A stretch of DNA of 64,000 nt, taken from positions 1,736,001-1,800,000 of the forward strand of contig NC_008319.1 of NCBI RefSeq assembly GCF_000014585.1, read 5' to 3'. Positions 14,450 to 27,094 of this stretch are shown piece after piece. A program made the translations under genes and the position numbers. This DNA is from Synechococcus sp. CC9311 (GTDB lineage: Bacteria; Cyanobacteriota; Cyanobacteriia; PCC-6307; Cyanobiaceae). The notes below the pieces were generated by a model. That model was not told the origin of the DNA. It searched no databases and was given only the letters and a program-made list of their open reading frames with translations. Position 1 is the stretch's first letter. Every line of letters starts with the position of its first letter.

Positions 14450-15862
14450 TCACTGAACGTCGAGTTTGTCGACGGTGTCGAATTCGAACTTGATCTCCTT
14501 CCAGGTCTCGAGAGCGATCGCCAGCTCAGGGCTGTGCTTACCGGCTTCCATAAGGATGTCGCGGCTTTCCTTCTCGATTTCACGACCGGCGTTGCGTGCC
14601 TTGACGCAGGCCTCGAGGGCCACACGGTTGGCAGCAGCACCAGCTGCGGAACCCCAGGGGTGACCGTGGGTACCACCACCGAACTGGAGAACGGAGTCAT
14701 CTCCGAAGATGGCAACCAGTGCGGGCATATGCCACACGTGGATACCGCCGGAAGCAACGGCGAAGACGCCAGGCATGGAACCCCAGTCCTGATCGAAGAA
14801 GTTGCCGCGGCTGCGATCTTCAGGAACGAAGGATTCGCGGAGTTGGTCGATATAGCCGAGGGTGGTCTGACGATCACCTTCCAGCTTGCCCACCACGGTG
14901 CCGGTGTGGAGTTGGTCACCACCTGACAAACGCAGGCACTTGGCGAGGACGCGGAAGTGAATACCGTGCTTGGGATGACGGTCAATCACAGCGTGCATCG
15001 CACGGTGAATGTGCAGCAACATGCCGTTCTTGCGGCACCACTTCGACAAACCAGTGTTAGCTGTAAAGCCACCGGTGATGAAGTCGTGCATGATGATCGG
15101 CTGATTGAGTTCCTTGGCGAACTCAGCACGCTCATACATCTCTTCAGGAGTGTTCGCGGTCACGTTGAGGTAGTGACCCTTTCGCTCTCCCGTTTCCTGT
15201 TCGGCCAGCTTGATGGCTTCTGCAACAAATTCGAAGCGGTTCTGCCAACGCTGGAACGGCTGGGAATTGATGTTCTCGTCGTCTTTGGTGAAGTCCAGAC
15301 CGCCACGGAGGCATTCATAGACAACACGGCCGTAGTTCTTACCGCTTAAGCCAAGCTTTGGCTTAATGGTGCAACCCAGAAGAGGGCGGCCGTACTTATT
15401 CATACGGTCACGCTCAACGGCAATACCGTTTGGCGGTCCAGCGCAGCACTTGATAAATGCAATCGGGAAGCGAATGTCTTCCAGACGGAGATGACGCAGT
15501 GCTTTGAAACCAAACACGTTGCCGACCAATGAGGTCAGAACGTTAGTGATTGAACCCTCTTCGAACAGGTCGAGGGGGTAAGCGATGAAGGCATAGAACG
15601 ACTCCTTGTCACCAGGGACGTCTTCGATGCGATAGCAGCGGCCTTTGTAGAAGTCGAGGTCGGTGAGGAGCTCGGACCACACAGTGGACCAGGTACCAGT
15701 TGAAGATTCAGCGGCAACAGCAGCTGCAACTTCTTCTTTGGGAACACCTTCTTGGCCGGTGCACTTGAAGCAGGCCAGCAGGTCGGTGTCGAGGGGAACG
15801 TAATCGGGAGTCCAGTAAGTGTCTCTGTACTCCTTGACCCCAGCGTCGTACTTCTTGCTCAT
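14450..15862 (-). CDS. cbbL: Ribulose bisphosphate carboxylase large subunit (form IA)
   Basis: A 470-residue catalytic subunit that fixes CO2 onto ribulose-1,5-bisphosphate. Active-site elements are intact: [15 protein letters not shown] with the catalytic Lys, [10 protein letters not shown] with the carbamylated Lys and metal ligands, and loop 6 [11 protein letters not shown]. The N-terminus [17 protein letters not shown] is that of form IA enzymes packaged in alpha-carboxysomes. It is second in the cso operon, 68 bases after csoS1A. Confidence 0.98.
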   Translation of the reverse strand: MSKKYDAGVKEYRDTYWTPDYVPLDTDLLACFKCTGQEGVPKEEVAAAVAAESSTGTWSTVWSELLTDLDFYKGRCYRIEDVPGDKESFYAFIAYPLDLFEEGSITNVLTSLVGNVFGFKALRHLRLEDIRFPIAFIKCCAGPPNGIAVERDRMNKYGRPLLGCTIKPKLGLSGKNYGRVVYECLRGGLDFTKDDENINSQPFQRWQNRFEFVAEAIKLAEQETGERKGHYLNVTANTPEEMYERAEFAKELNQPIIMHDFITGGFTANTGLSKWCRKNGMLLHIHRAMHAVIDRHPKHGIHFRVLAKCLRLSGGDQLHTGTVVGKLEGDRQTTLGYIDQLRESFVPEDRSRGNFFDQDWGSMPGVFAVASGGIHVWHMPALVAIFGDDSVLQFGGGTHGHPWGSAAGAAANRVALEACVKARNAGREIEKESRDILMEAGKHSPELAIALETWKEIKFEFDTVDKLDVQ

Positions 15863-15902
15863 GGATTAATTCCGTTAATTCGGTAAGGGAAAAGAGAGGC
15901 GC

Positions 15903-15919
15903 AACCCCGTCAGGGGGTT
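15903..15919 (-). promoter_or_regulatory. Stem-loop between csoS1A and cbbL
   Basis: Six-bp inverted repeat AACCCC / GGGGTT with a 5-base loop, 11 bases after the csoS1A stop on the transcript. It lacks a T-run. It is probably a processing or stability element setting csoS1A versus cbbL mRNA levels. Confidence 0.4.
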
Positions 15920-15930
15920 AACAGCTGATC

Positions 15931-16242
15931 TCAGTCCTTTTGTCCGAGGAAATTGCCGTTGCCGAGTGCTGGCTCAACTTCGCGATGAGGGCGAGCAATG
16001 ATGTGCGCCGCGACGAGGCCGTCGCCGACACGTTCGCAAGCATCTGCACCTGCACGCACTGCAGCGTTCACAGCACCTGTTTCGCCACGGACCAAAACTG
16101 TGACGTAGCCACCGCCGACGAATTCACGACCAATCAGGCGCACTTCAGCAGCCTTGGTCATTGCATCAGCTGCTTCGATCGCTGGGACCAGGCCGCGTGT
16201 CTCGATCATGCCGAGAGCGATACCCATGGTTTCGTTAGCCAT
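15931..16242 (-). CDS. csoS1A: Major carboxysome shell hexamer protein CsoS1A
   Basis: A 103-residue single-BMC-domain protein whose hexamers tile the facets of the alpha-carboxysome shell; the central pore passes bicarbonate and RuBP. The family core is complete (IALGMIETRGLVPAIEAADAMTKAAEV, GGYVTVLVRGETGAVNAAVRAGADAC, VAAHIIARPH). It is the first gene of the cso operon. Its BMC domain is nearly the same as that of csoS1E in this window, showing recent duplication or concerted evolution. Confidence 0.97.
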   Translation of the reverse strand: MANETMGIALGMIETRGLVPAIEAADAMTKAAEVRLIGREFVGGGYVTVLVRGETGAVNAAVRAGADACERVGDGLVAAHIIARPHREVEPALGNGNFLGQKD

Positions 16243-16562
16243 TGCCTACCGAGTAAGGGGGGTGGAATGTTCGCCGATGACATTGGTCTGCCGGAGGCCA
16301 ACTCGTCAAGCCGTTTGGGCCTTTTTCAAGATCATTGTCCATACTGAACCTCATAAGCACTACTGATCACCCTTGCCTGTACTGATCTAAAGCCCTGTGC
16401 GGGTTCGAGTGAGCACACCAACACAAGCAGTAGTCAAGGGTCCACAAACCCCATATCTTTGCCGACGAAGCCAAGTTTTTTCGCGAAAGCGGAGTGGAAT
16501 GTTCAACCCCAGCTGAGCTTCATTTTCGAATTTGACCGATATTTCTACCCTTAACCCACACA
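16243..16562. promoter_or_regulatory. Divergent promoter region of the carboxysome operon and rdgB
   Basis: These 320 bases without a gene separate csoS1A (minus) from rdgB (plus), so promoters and leaders for both must lie here. The part next to csoS1A should hold the main promoter of the 12-kb CO2-fixation cluster. I could not identify a confident -10/-35 pair or a LysR-type operator. No small RNA or tRNA was recognised. Confidence 0.55.
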
Positions 16563-17165
16563 ATGGGATTCAACCGATCCTCTTCAGTGCTCACTCTGAC
16601 GATTGCCAGTGGCAATCCACGCAAAGTTGCTGAAATCGAGGCAATGCTCGGGCCTCTTCCACTCAAAGTGGTACGTCAACCTCCAGAACTGGAGGTTGAG
16701 GAAACAGGTGTGTCCTATCTAGAGAACGCTCTCCTAAAGGCTTCTGCTGCAGCCGAGCTCACAGGCACTTGGTCTCTTGCTGATGATTCCGGGCTAGAGG
16801 TAGATGCTCTTAACAGCGCTCCCGGTCTATACACAGCCCGCCTGGCGCCCACAGACAGCGAGAAAATCTCCAAACTGCTGCGATCGATGGCTGAACAGCC
16901 CTATCGCAGTGCCCTCTTTCGTAGCGCGATGGTGCTTTGCTCCCCAGATGGAACGACGATTGAGAGCTCAGAAGGCATTTGCTGGGGTGAACTCCTCAAA
17001 TCTCCTGCCTACCCAGGTGGTGGATTGGAATCACTCTTCTGGCTACGCGAAACGCGATGCAGCTATGGAGAATTGACAACAGCCCAACTAAGCCGACTTG
17101 GAAGTCGCGGGAAAGCGGCTAGGGACATGGCTCCGCGCTTACGTCAGCAATTAGGTATTCGTTGA
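16563..17165 (+). CDS. rdgB: Non-canonical purine NTP pyrophosphatase (RdgB/HAM1)
   Basis: A 200-residue enzyme that hydrolyses dITP, ITP and XTP to monophosphates, cleaning the nucleotide pool. Signature segments are IASGNPRKVAEIEAML near the N-terminus, SLADDSGLEVDAL with the catalytic acidic pair, and PGLYTARLA. Its insertion between csoS1A and csoS1D is typical of the marine picocyanobacterial carboxysome locus; a direct role in carbon fixation is not implied. Confidence 0.93.
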   Translation: MGFNRSSSVLTLTIASGNPRKVAEIEAMLGPLPLKVVRQPPELEVEETGVSYLENALLKASAAAELTGTWSLADDSGLEVDALNSAPGLYTARLAPTDSEKISKLLRSMAEQPYRSALFRSAMVLCSPDGTTIESSEGICWGELLKSPAYPGGGLESLFWLRETRCSYGELTTAQLSRLGSRGKAARDMAPRLRQQLGIR

Positions 17166-17207
17166 CCAACACTTTCGTATTGATCGTGGATCAGCCGGCC
17201 AAACCCA

Positions 17208-17993
17208 TCACCTTGATGAACAATTGCGATTGATCGTTTCAATCGCACGCATTGCCGCAGCCGCAGCCTCTTCAACATCACCTTCTCTCCCGGCAAGAGT
17301 GAGTCGTCCAAACGCGCCAACCGCCTTGACGTCCACCAATGTGATGTTCGAGGACTTTTCAGCCTCATTCGCAGCAATCAGAACGTAGCCAGCAGGCTCT
17401 GTTTCAAGAATGAACATGCTCATTCCGGCTTCGATCATCGATCCCCTGCGGTTCAGACGATTGATAAGGACGGCATGGTCAGGCGTAATAGCCCGAATCA
17501 CTTCCGTCCAACTGACATCAGCAGGAGTTCGTCGGTCAACGGAACTGCCAATCGCCTCTAGGACCACATCACCGGAATGGATCACAGTGCTTTGGTCTCG
17601 GTGATAAAGCGCCATTGATCCAAAGGCGCGCTCGACAACCATCTGGCCAAGACGGACATTGCTGGCCTTGAGAGCAATGTCCGTGACTCGATGCACCGCC
17701 ATCCCTGGTGAAACTTCCATCCAAAGACAGGCATCACCTGGGATCGGCAAAAAGCCCTGACTCACGGTGCCCATGTAGGCAGCGAGTTGCGGTTGAAGAG
17801 AGTCAAGAAAGACATAAGTGCGCAGTTCAATGGACTGCACATGGCTGTTTTGCCTCAACAGCCGTGGGGATTCGCTGTCGGTCGTGACAACACAGCTCGC
17901 TCCACTAGCCGAGGTGTGAACCTCAGTTCCGGTGACGAGAGCGCTTCCGCCTACTCGCCGCTCCCGGGCATCGAAGCTGGCGAAGCGATTCAT
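17208..17993 (-). CDS. csoS1D: Tandem-BMC carboxysome shell protein CsoS1D
   Basis: A 261-residue protein with an N-terminal extension of about 50 residues, then two BMC domains (roughly 55-150 and 155-255). Recognisable segments are [12 protein letters not shown] in the first and [20 protein letters not shown] in the second. It forms stacked pseudohexameric trimers with a large gated pore, thought to admit RuBP and release 3-phosphoglycerate. It is transcribed separately from the main cso operon, converging on rdgB and diverging from a conserved small HTH-like gene. Confidence 0.93.
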   Translation of the reverse strand: MNRFASFDARERRVGGSALVTGTEVHTSASGASCVVTTDSESPRLLRQNSHVQSIELRTYVFLDSLQPQLAAYMGTVSQGFLPIPGDACLWMEVSPGMAVHRVTDIALKASNVRLGQMVVERAFGSMALYHRDQSTVIHSGDVVLEAIGSSVDRRTPADVSWTEVIRAITPDHAVLINRLNRRGSMIEAGMSMFILETEPAGYVLIAANEAEKSSNITLVDVKAVGAFGRLTLAGREGDVEEAAAAAMRAIETINRNCSSR

Positions 17994-18089
17994 TGCGGGG
18001 ATGTTACCGGAAGGTTGCTCACAAAATTCGTCTCGCGACTTGCATCAGCCAATGGAACCGATACTGTCCGCGCAAATCGGGAGTGCAGC

Positions 18090-18494
18090 ATGGCAGCCAA
18101 TCAAACCCATAGCCCAGAAACAACCTCCTTGAGTTCTGAGCTCAGCGCCGAACAAGCGCTTGGGATGATCGGAATGGGCTTAATGCAAAAGCTCAATCAG
18201 GAGGGCCCCGGTCGTTGGATTTGGAGCGATGCTGAAGATGGTGGTGCTGCCAATCTTGTTGAGTTGCGCCAAAGACTCGAACTGACAGACCTAGCAATTA
18301 AGACAGGAGCCCCATTAAGTACGGCAGAAGTCACCCAATTACTTGGAATCCGCCCTAGTTCCGAACAAGTTGAAAGAGGAGGCCTAAGGGCGAGCCGTTT
18401 GAGCAGAAATGTGTGGCGTCTGACCCAGATCAGCTCGGATTCATCTCAATCAACAGGTGGATTCGGCGACGATCGTTTCCGTCGTCGCCTTTGA
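18090..18494 (+). CDS. Conserved hypothetical protein with HTH-like segment, divergent from csoS1D
   Basis: A 134-residue protein. The reading frame is open further upstream, but ATG 18090 (MAANQTHSPETT) avoids overlap with csoS1D. The middle has an LSAEQALGMIGMGLMQKL helix and GRWIWSDAEDGG. The second half reads GAPLSTAEVTQLLGIRPS, compatible with a helix-turn-helix, followed by GLRASRLSRNVWRL. I recognise no named family. Head-to-head placement with csoS1D, 96 bases apart, suggests shared regulation; a role as a regulator is a guess. Confidence 0.7.
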   Translation: MAANQTHSPETTSLSSELSAEQALGMIGMGLMQKLNQEGPGRWIWSDAEDGGAANLVELRQRLELTDLAIKTGAPLSTAEVTQLLGIRPSSEQVERGGLRASRLSRNVWRLTQISSDSSQSTGGFGDDRFRRRL

Positions 18495-18513
18495 ACAGCG
18501 CCGTTGATTGCAA

Positions 18514-19044
18514 TTATTCGGAATCAGCCTTGCCGGAGGCGTCGTCCTTCGACTTACCAGAAGAGGCTTGATTGTCTGAGTCCATCAGCTCTTCAACTTC
18601 GATGCAATCCGTAGTTTCGGACAGTTGCTCATGAGCGGCAATTACAGGAGCTGCTTGTGCTTTGAGTTGTTGGGCTGCTTCCTCGAGGGTCATCGTTTTG
18701 TTCTGTCTGATCTGACCTACAAATTTTTCGTAGATCGCAACCTGGTCGCGATATTCATTCAATTTTGAGGCTTGGAGTTCAACCTCAGCTTTATCGAGAG
18801 TGGCGAGAGCTTTTTTAAGCGACTCACCAGCGGACTCAGCATCAGCCACCGTTGACGCAGGGGTTAACGCATCGATTTTGTCCAAGGCTTTTTCCACCTC
18901 AGCAGTCGCATTACAGACCAGTCCAGAGTCTGAGACCACCTTCACCTGGTCTGTGACTGCCTTTTTTTCCACTGACTGACAGGCGGCCAACGCCAAACCC
19001 AGAACCAAAACAGCAGGGAAAACTCGCGAAGACAACATCAGCAC
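18514..19044 (-). CDS. Hypothetical lipoprotein
   Basis: A 176-residue secreted protein. Residues 1-22 form a lipoprotein signal peptide (hydrophobic VLVLGLAL, then lipobox LAAC with Cys22 as the lipidation site). The mature part is largely helical with many Lys, Glu, Ala and Gln, consistent with a coiled-coil helical bundle, and ends in a Ser/Asp/Lys-rich tail. A second ATG two codons in is an alternative start. I know no function for it. Confidence 0.72.
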   Translation of the reverse strand: MLMLSSRVFPAVLVLGLALAACQSVEKKAVTDQVKVVSDSGLVCNATAEVEKALDKIDALTPASTVADAESAGESLKKALATLDKAEVELQASKLNEYRDQVAIYEKFVGQIRQNKTMTLEEAAQQLKAQAAPVIAAHEQLSETTDCIEVEELMDSDNQASSGKSKDDASGKADSE

Positions 19045-19172
19045 ACTGGCGTCATTTGCGTTGAAATTTAGTCATTTCCAGCGAATCTGGCCCAACTGGA
19101 AATCAAAACCGATCCCGAAGAATTTTGTTAGGTCTGAGCACTACGTGATTCTGGCGTCATCGTGACTGATAG

Positions 19173-20477
<1,305 letters not shown>

Positions 20478-20489
20478 AGCCATCAAGCC

Positions 20490-22058
20490 ATGCAACTCAC
20501 CCTCTGGACATACGAAGGACCACCTCACGTCGGTGCCATGCGCATTGCGGCATCAATGAAAGGTGTCCACTACGTACTGCACGCGCCTCAGGGCGACACC
20601 TATGCCGATCTCTTATTCACGATGATCGAGCGTCGAGATCAACGACCTCCCGTCACCTACACCACCTTTCAAGCTAGAGATCTCGGGGGTGACACCGCGG
20701 AGCTAGTGAAGCGCCATGTCAGAGAAGCCGTTGATCGCTTCCAACCCGACGCCCTTCTGGTTGGCGAAAGTTGCACCGCGGAATTGATTCAAGACCAACC
20801 TGGTGCCTTAGCCGCCGGCATGGGCTTGACCATGCCAATCGTGAATTTAGAGCTGCCTGCCTACAGCAAAAAAGAGAATTGGGGTGCAGCAGAAACCTTT
20901 TATCAACTGGTTAGGACTCTGCTGAAAGATCAGGCTCCTGCTGAGCTCAACCATGACCCCAAGGCCTGGCAGCACGAGGGACGTCGTCCCCGCGTGAATC
21001 TACTTGGACCTTCTTTGCTCGGCTTTCGCTGTCGAGACGATGTCCTCGAAATTCAACGGCTACTCAACATGCATGGCATCGACGTGGGAGTAGTCGCTCC
21101 GTTGGGAGCCACGGTGGCAGATGTGCATCGACTCCCTGAAGCCGATCTGAATGTGTGCCTCTACCCAGAGATCGCCGAATCCAGCTGCGCTTGGCTCGAG
21201 CGCAGTTTTGGCATCCCGTTCACCACCACCGTGCCGATTGGAATTGGTGCAACCCATGATTTCCTCGTTGAAGTTCACAATCTGCTGGGGATGACACCCC
21301 CTTCCCCTCAAGAGGGGATTCGTCAGTCAAGGCTGCCCTGGTATTCCGAATCGGTGGACTCCACCTACCTCACAGGAAAAAGGGTGTTCATCTTTGGAGA
21401 TGGAACCCATGCCTTGGCAGCAGCACGCATCTGCAAAGAGGAACTGGGCTTTGAAGTGGTTGGCTTAGGCACCTACAGCAGAGAAATGGCTCGACCCGTG
21501 CGAGCAGCAGCGAAAGCGATGGGGATTGAGGCCCTCATCAGTGACGATTACCTCGCGGTGGAGGCAGCAATGGCCGCAGCCGCACCTGAACTGGTGCTCG
21601 GCACACAAATGGAGCGACACAGTGCCAAACGACTAGGGCTCCCCTGTGCAGTGATCAGCACACCGATGCATGTCCAAGACGTGCCTGCACGCAACAGTCC
21701 TCAAATGGGCTGGGAAGGAGCGAACGTGATCTTCGACAGCTGGGTGCACCCGCTGATGATGGGCTTAGAGGAACACCTGATCGGCATGTTCCGTCACGAT
21801 TTTGAGTTCGTGGATGGCCACCAAAGCCATCTCGGACATTCTGGAGGTTCTGGAGCGATTGCAGACACTGAGGTAGCGGTGAGCACCCTCACGGACGAGC
21901 TGGTCTGGACTGCTGAAGGAGAAGCGGAGCTGAAAAAGATCCCTTTCTTCGTTCGGGGGAAAGTACGCCGAAACACAGAAGCCTTCGCAAAATCCACTGG
22001 GCGCAACCAAATCGACAGCGAAACGCTCTACGACGCGAAAGCCCACTTCAGCGCCTAA
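20490..22058 (+). CDS. chlB: Light-independent protochlorophyllide reductase subunit B
   Basis: A 522-residue catalytic subunit of DPOR. The N-terminal [20 protein letters not shown] and [11 protein letters not shown] are typical; Asp36 is the unusual oxygen ligand of the NB cluster. Further conserved elements are [15 protein letters not shown] and the C-terminal small domain ([20 protein letters not shown]) that resembles a metal/pigment contact region. Co-transcribed with chlN. Confidence 0.96.
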   Translation: MQLTLWTYEGPPHVGAMRIAASMKGVHYVLHAPQGDTYADLLFTMIERRDQRPPVTYTTFQARDLGGDTAELVKRHVREAVDRFQPDALLVGESCTAELIQDQPGALAAGMGLTMPIVNLELPAYSKKENWGAAETFYQLVRTLLKDQAPAELNHDPKAWQHEGRRPRVNLLGPSLLGFRCRDDVLEIQRLLNMHGIDVGVVAPLGATVADVHRLPEADLNVCLYPEIAESSCAWLERSFGIPFTTTVPIGIGATHDFLVEVHNLLGMTPPSPQEGIRQSRLPWYSESVDSTYLTGKRVFIFGDGTHALAAARICKEELGFEVVGLGTYSREMARPVRAAAKAMGIEALISDDYLAVEAAMAAAAPELVLGTQMERHSAKRLGLPCAVISTPMHVQDVPARNSPQMGWEGANVIFDSWVHPLMMGLEEHLIGMFRHDFEFVDGHQSHLGHSGGSGAIADTEVAVSTLTDELVWTAEGEAELKKIPFFVRGKVRRNTEAFAKSTGRNQIDSETLYDAKAHFSA

Positions 22059-22197
22059 GAACCCAACCCAATTGTTCAGACCCAAATTTATTACCTGGAA
22101 CAACGCATAATCGGCTGAGTCTTTGTACTCAATGATCCAGCTATTTTCATGCCAATTCGCTCAATTCTCGTCAGTATTTCAACACCATGAATCCTGA

Positions 22198-24135
<1,938 letters not shown>

Positions 24136-24192
24136 TCATCCCAGTTTGACCCTTCAGGTGTCATGGGAGGCAACTCTCAAAGAACCAGGGGT

Positions 24193-24627
24193 TCAGCGCC
24201 AGATAATGCGAAGACGGTTTGGAGCAATCCACTGATCCTGTTCATCCATCAGGCGGTCTCTTCCACCGAGAGTGAACAAACGGTCAAATCGTTGCTGTAG
24301 GCCACGGAGCTTGTTGGTCTCCACATCCACAACAGCAGCAAGCTCTCCATGGCGGTCTAAGCGCTCCTGGTAAGCAATAGAAAGCCTGACAAGGCTGACG
24401 CCACCAAGGCTAATCAGGCCGATTTTCACAGCCAGTGCGAGGCCACTGCAGAGCATGTCTCTACGATCACCCTGATTTTGAATCAGGGCAGCACGTGTTA
24501 CTGCATCGACCGGGGCCTTAGCGGAGCGATCAGATGACCTCGATCGTTGTCGTGTTGGCGATGAAGCTGCCTTAGCCATATCCGCTTTTAACGCAGCGGA
24601 CAAAGACTGCAAGAGTCCATCGCGCAA
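24193..24627 (-). CDS. Membrane protein with one TM helix and coiled coil (DivIC/FtsB-like layout)
   Basis: A 144-residue protein with a basic, Ser-rich N-terminus, one predicted transmembrane helix at about 59-80 (CSGLALAVKIGLISLGGVSL), then a helical region rich in Glu, Leu and Arg (about 85-120). The topology resembles septum-initiator proteins FtsB/DivIC, but the similarity is only architectural. Met17 is an alternative start. It follows psaM by 13 bases and may be in one transcript with psaM and por. Confidence 0.68.
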   Translation of the reverse strand: MRDGLLQSLSAALKADMAKAASSPTRQRSRSSDRSAKAPVDAVTRAALIQNQGDRRDMLCSGLALAVKIGLISLGGVSLVRLSIAYQERLDRHGELAAVVDVETNKLRGLQQRFDRLFTLGGRDRLMDEQDQWIAPNRLRIIWR

Positions 24628-24640
24628 CCAATACGTCTGT

Positions 24641-24745
24641 TTATGCCCGATACAAGCTCACACACAAGCGCACAGCCAACACACCGGCATGGGCAGCCAC
24701 CACTAAGGCGATCAAAACTTCAGCTTGAGTAATAGAAGTGACCAT
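24641..24745 (-). CDS. psaM: Photosystem I reaction centre subunit XII (PsaM)
   Basis: A 34-residue, single-helix membrane protein of photosystem I. I translated it directly from the minus strand: it starts MVTSITQAEVLIALVVAAHA and ends with RLCVSLYRA. The ITQAEVLIAL start and the conserved His-Ala-Gly in mid-helix are PsaM features. It is too short for routine ORF lists. It diverges from crr6 across 79 bases and precedes a small membrane protein gene and por. Confidence 0.88.
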   Translation of the reverse strand: MVTSITQAEVLIALVVAAHAGVLAVRLCVSLYRA

Positions 24746-24824
24746 GACGGATTGATAACGCTCCACCATTCTTTCTCCTAACCCCCTCTACAAGCCATCA
24801 TTCGCAAAGGCCTGTCACACCACC

Positions 24825-25316
24825 ATGGATGCCCAAAGTCGGACGGAACCGGTTGTTATCGATGCCGTTGCCATTCAGACGCTTGATCTCAAGGCGCTGA
24901 ACCCATGGATGGAGCGGCCGCTCACAGACCTCCTCAACGATGGAGCAGGGTTAGAGCTCCAGTACAACTGGCCACGGGATGCCGATGATCCTAGAGAGCT
25001 GAGTGAATGCCCAGAACCACGTCTTTGGGCCCTCAGGGCAGATGCCGTTTACCCCTGGCTGCCCCTAGTGCTGGAACGATCAGGCGGAAGCCTGATCCAA
25101 CATGTGGCGATGGTGGTTCCCCACGACTTCAGTCCAAGTGAAGGGATTCGCTTCGACCCTCAAGCCCTGGAAATCTGGATCACCCACCGATTCATGCTTC
25201 TCGATCACCTGGGAGCACAACTTCCTCAATCTCAGCGATGGAACTTGCTCCAGATGGCCGCCACCATTGGCTACGAGGTGGATGCAGCGTTCTGGACCCT
25301 CCTTGATCAACACTGA
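24825..25316 (+). CDS. CRR6-family NDH-1 assembly factor (DUF1817)
   Basis: A 163-residue soluble protein matching the chlororespiratory reduction 6 (DUF1817) family, which matures the NdhI subunit of the cyanobacterial and plastid NDH-1 complex. The C-terminal part carries the family pattern: HVAMVVPHDFSPSEGIRFDP, ALEIWITHRFMLLDHL and IGYEVDAAFWTLLDQ. Its stop and the next gene's ATG share one base (TGATG), so the two are translationally coupled. Confidence 0.82.
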   Translation: MDAQSRTEPVVIDAVAIQTLDLKALNPWMERPLTDLLNDGAGLELQYNWPRDADDPRELSECPEPRLWALRADAVYPWLPLVLERSGGSLIQHVAMVVPHDFSPSEGIRFDPQALEIWITHRFMLLDHLGAQLPQSQRWNLLQMAATIGYEVDAAFWTLLDQH

Positions 25317-26305
25317 TGGAGATCACACCCTGGATGGTGATCGGCTTCCTGCTGGCCGCCTATTCGGTGACTGCCAATGATTCGCTGCAGACCCTAGGGA
25401 GCTACCTGTCATCCAACGAACAATGCACTCCCAAAGGCGTGCAAATGGTGTTTCTCTGCACGATGACAGCCAGCGTGATGATGGTGGGCTGGTTCATCAA
25501 CGACGGGGAGCCGGCCTGGGGGCGTCTCACAGCCTTTCCTCAACCTGATTGCTTCACCTGGCCTTACCTCATTCCACCCATTGCGGTGCTAGCCCTCACG
25601 GCGTGGGGGGCTCCTGTGAGCACCTCCTTTCTTGTGCTCTCAGCGTTTGTACCGGGAAACATCGGCACGCTTGTTGAGCAATCTGTCTCGGGGTATCTCC
25701 TCTCCCTCAGCCTGGGGCTCGCCGTCTGGGGGCTGGGTTTAACGCTGCTCGAGAGCTTATTCAAACAAAAACATCAAGCCAGCTCCGATTTCAACAGACT
25801 CTGGTACGGCCTTCAGTGGTGCTCAACAGGCTCGCTCTGGAGCCTCTGGCTGGTGCAGGATCTGGCGAACATTTTTATTTTTTTACCGCGCCGCATTGGC
25901 TTCATTCCGATGCTGCTTTGCACCACCGCGCTGTGTTCAGGACTATGCGCATTGGTGAGTCTTGGAGGGGGACCTATCCAGGAGGTACTGCGCTCAAAAA
26001 CCAACGCAGCGGACCTGCGCTCAGCCACCGTGATCGATCTCATGTTTGCGATCTGTCTGCTCACACAGACCCAGCTCAGCAGCTTCCCCCTCAGTACGAC
26101 TTGGGTTTTTCTCGGACTTCTAGGCGGCCGCGAAATTGCCCTGACGTTGAGACAACGATCAGCTGAGAATGATCGCTCAACGAACGCTATCGCTCACCTC
26201 AGTAAAAATCTGAGCCAAGACATCTGGAAAGCGGGGGTTGGCCTGATCGTGAGCTTGACGATCGCCCTGGGCATTCAGCCACTCATCTCCCTTACATCCA
26301 GCTGA
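25316..26305 (+). CDS. PiT-like multi-pass membrane protein
   Basis: A 329-residue protein with about 8-9 hydrophobic segments. Two half-repeats resemble inorganic phosphate transporters of the PiT family: AAYSVTANDSLQTLGSYLSS (compare GANDVANAFG) with GAPVSTSFLVLSAF in the first half, and SSFPLSTTWVFLGLLGGRE in the second. Several PiT residues are changed, so the substrate is uncertain. It overlaps crr6 by one base. It is likely an inner or thylakoid membrane transporter; an ion-symport function is inferred only. Confidence 0.68.
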   Translation: MEITPWMVIGFLLAAYSVTANDSLQTLGSYLSSNEQCTPKGVQMVFLCTMTASVMMVGWFINDGEPAWGRLTAFPQPDCFTWPYLIPPIAVLALTAWGAPVSTSFLVLSAFVPGNIGTLVEQSVSGYLLSLSLGLAVWGLGLTLLESLFKQKHQASSDFNRLWYGLQWCSTGSLWSLWLVQDLANIFIFLPRRIGFIPMLLCTTALCSGLCALVSLGGGPIQEVLRSKTNAADLRSATVIDLMFAICLLTQTQLSSFPLSTTWVFLGLLGGREIALTLRQRSAENDRSTNAIAHLSKNLSQDIWKAGVGLIVSLTIALGIQPLISLTSS

Positions 26306-26317
26306 AGGCCCACTGAA

Positions 26318-27094
26318 TCAACCCAGGAGCGCAAGCTGAAATGCTCTTCGAGCACTATCTAAAGCCAACAGAATGGCTAGTCCCCGCAGCATCCAGGCCA
26401 GCCGATCGGCTCTCACCTCATCCAAACGCGATGCGCTCCACTGAGCCCCCACCGCTGCCACTCCACCCAGAATCAACCCCAAAGTGGGTTGACCTCTCCC
26501 TTCAGAAAGAAACTGAAAAGACGCCGCCGCGGTGGAACACGCCACTGCCACTGTGCTGAATCGGATCGCGAGTCGAATCGGGACTGCCAACCCACGCACC
26601 ATCACGGGCACCATCACGAGCCCTCCTCCTAAGCCCAGCATTCCGCCTGCAAATCCTGCCAAACCACCCACCGCGGTTAGTCCTGGAAGCGACAACGTCT
26701 GATCGGAATCAGAGCCCGAATCGTGGGGACGCGAACGAATCGTGGAAGCCAAAAATAGATAAAGCAGCGATTGAAGCGCTAACAAATGCCATCCAGCGGC
26801 CAAGCGCCCCAGGCGACTGAAGAACAACGCCGTCACAAAAGCGGCAATACCAATGGCCAATCCAGCCTGAGCAGGCACAGTTCGAGCGCGAAGGTGTGTG
26901 GCCGTGCCACTGAGTGCAGTCGGCACAATGGCAAAAGTGCTTGTCGCCAAAGCCTGATGCGGTGATAACCCCATCCAGAGCAACAAAGGGGCAAAAATCA
27001 AACCACCTCCAATTCCCAGCAGACCGGCCAATCCCCCGGCAAGCAGTCCCAGAGGCACCACCAGTAGCCAATCCAAAATCTCCATTCCGGCCAT
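26318..27094 (-). CDS. TauE/SafE-family membrane transporter
   Basis: A 258-residue polytopic protein of the TSUP family, members of which export sulfite, sulfoacetate or other organic anions. The duplicated motif GLLAGGLAGLLGIGGGLIFAP (about 14-34) and GGLAGFAGGMLGLGGGLVMVP mark the two halves. The frame opens 43 codons upstream, but ATG 27094 has an AGGA six bases before it and fits the family start. That start codon overlaps, on the other strand, the ATG of the lipoate-ligase-like gene (shared CATG). Confidence 0.85.
   Translation of the reverse strand: MAGMEILDWLLVVPLGLLAGGLAGLLGIGGGLIFAPLLLWMGLSPHQALATSTFAIVPTALSGTATHLRARTVPAQAGLAIGIAAFVTALFFSRLGRLAAGWHLLALQSLLYLFLASTIRSRPHDSGSDSDQTLSLPGLTAVGGLAGFAGGMLGLGGGLVMVPVMVRGLAVPIRLAIRFSTVAVACSTAAASFQFLSEGRGQPTLGLILGGVAAVGAQWSASRLDEVRADRLAWMLRGLAILLALDSARRAFQLALLG

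Noticed and set aside
14443-14985. 180-residue minus-strand frame across the end of cbbL
   Set aside because: It is in a different frame from cbbL, is Ser/Val/Pro-rich without domain features, and is a shadow of a highly conserved gene.
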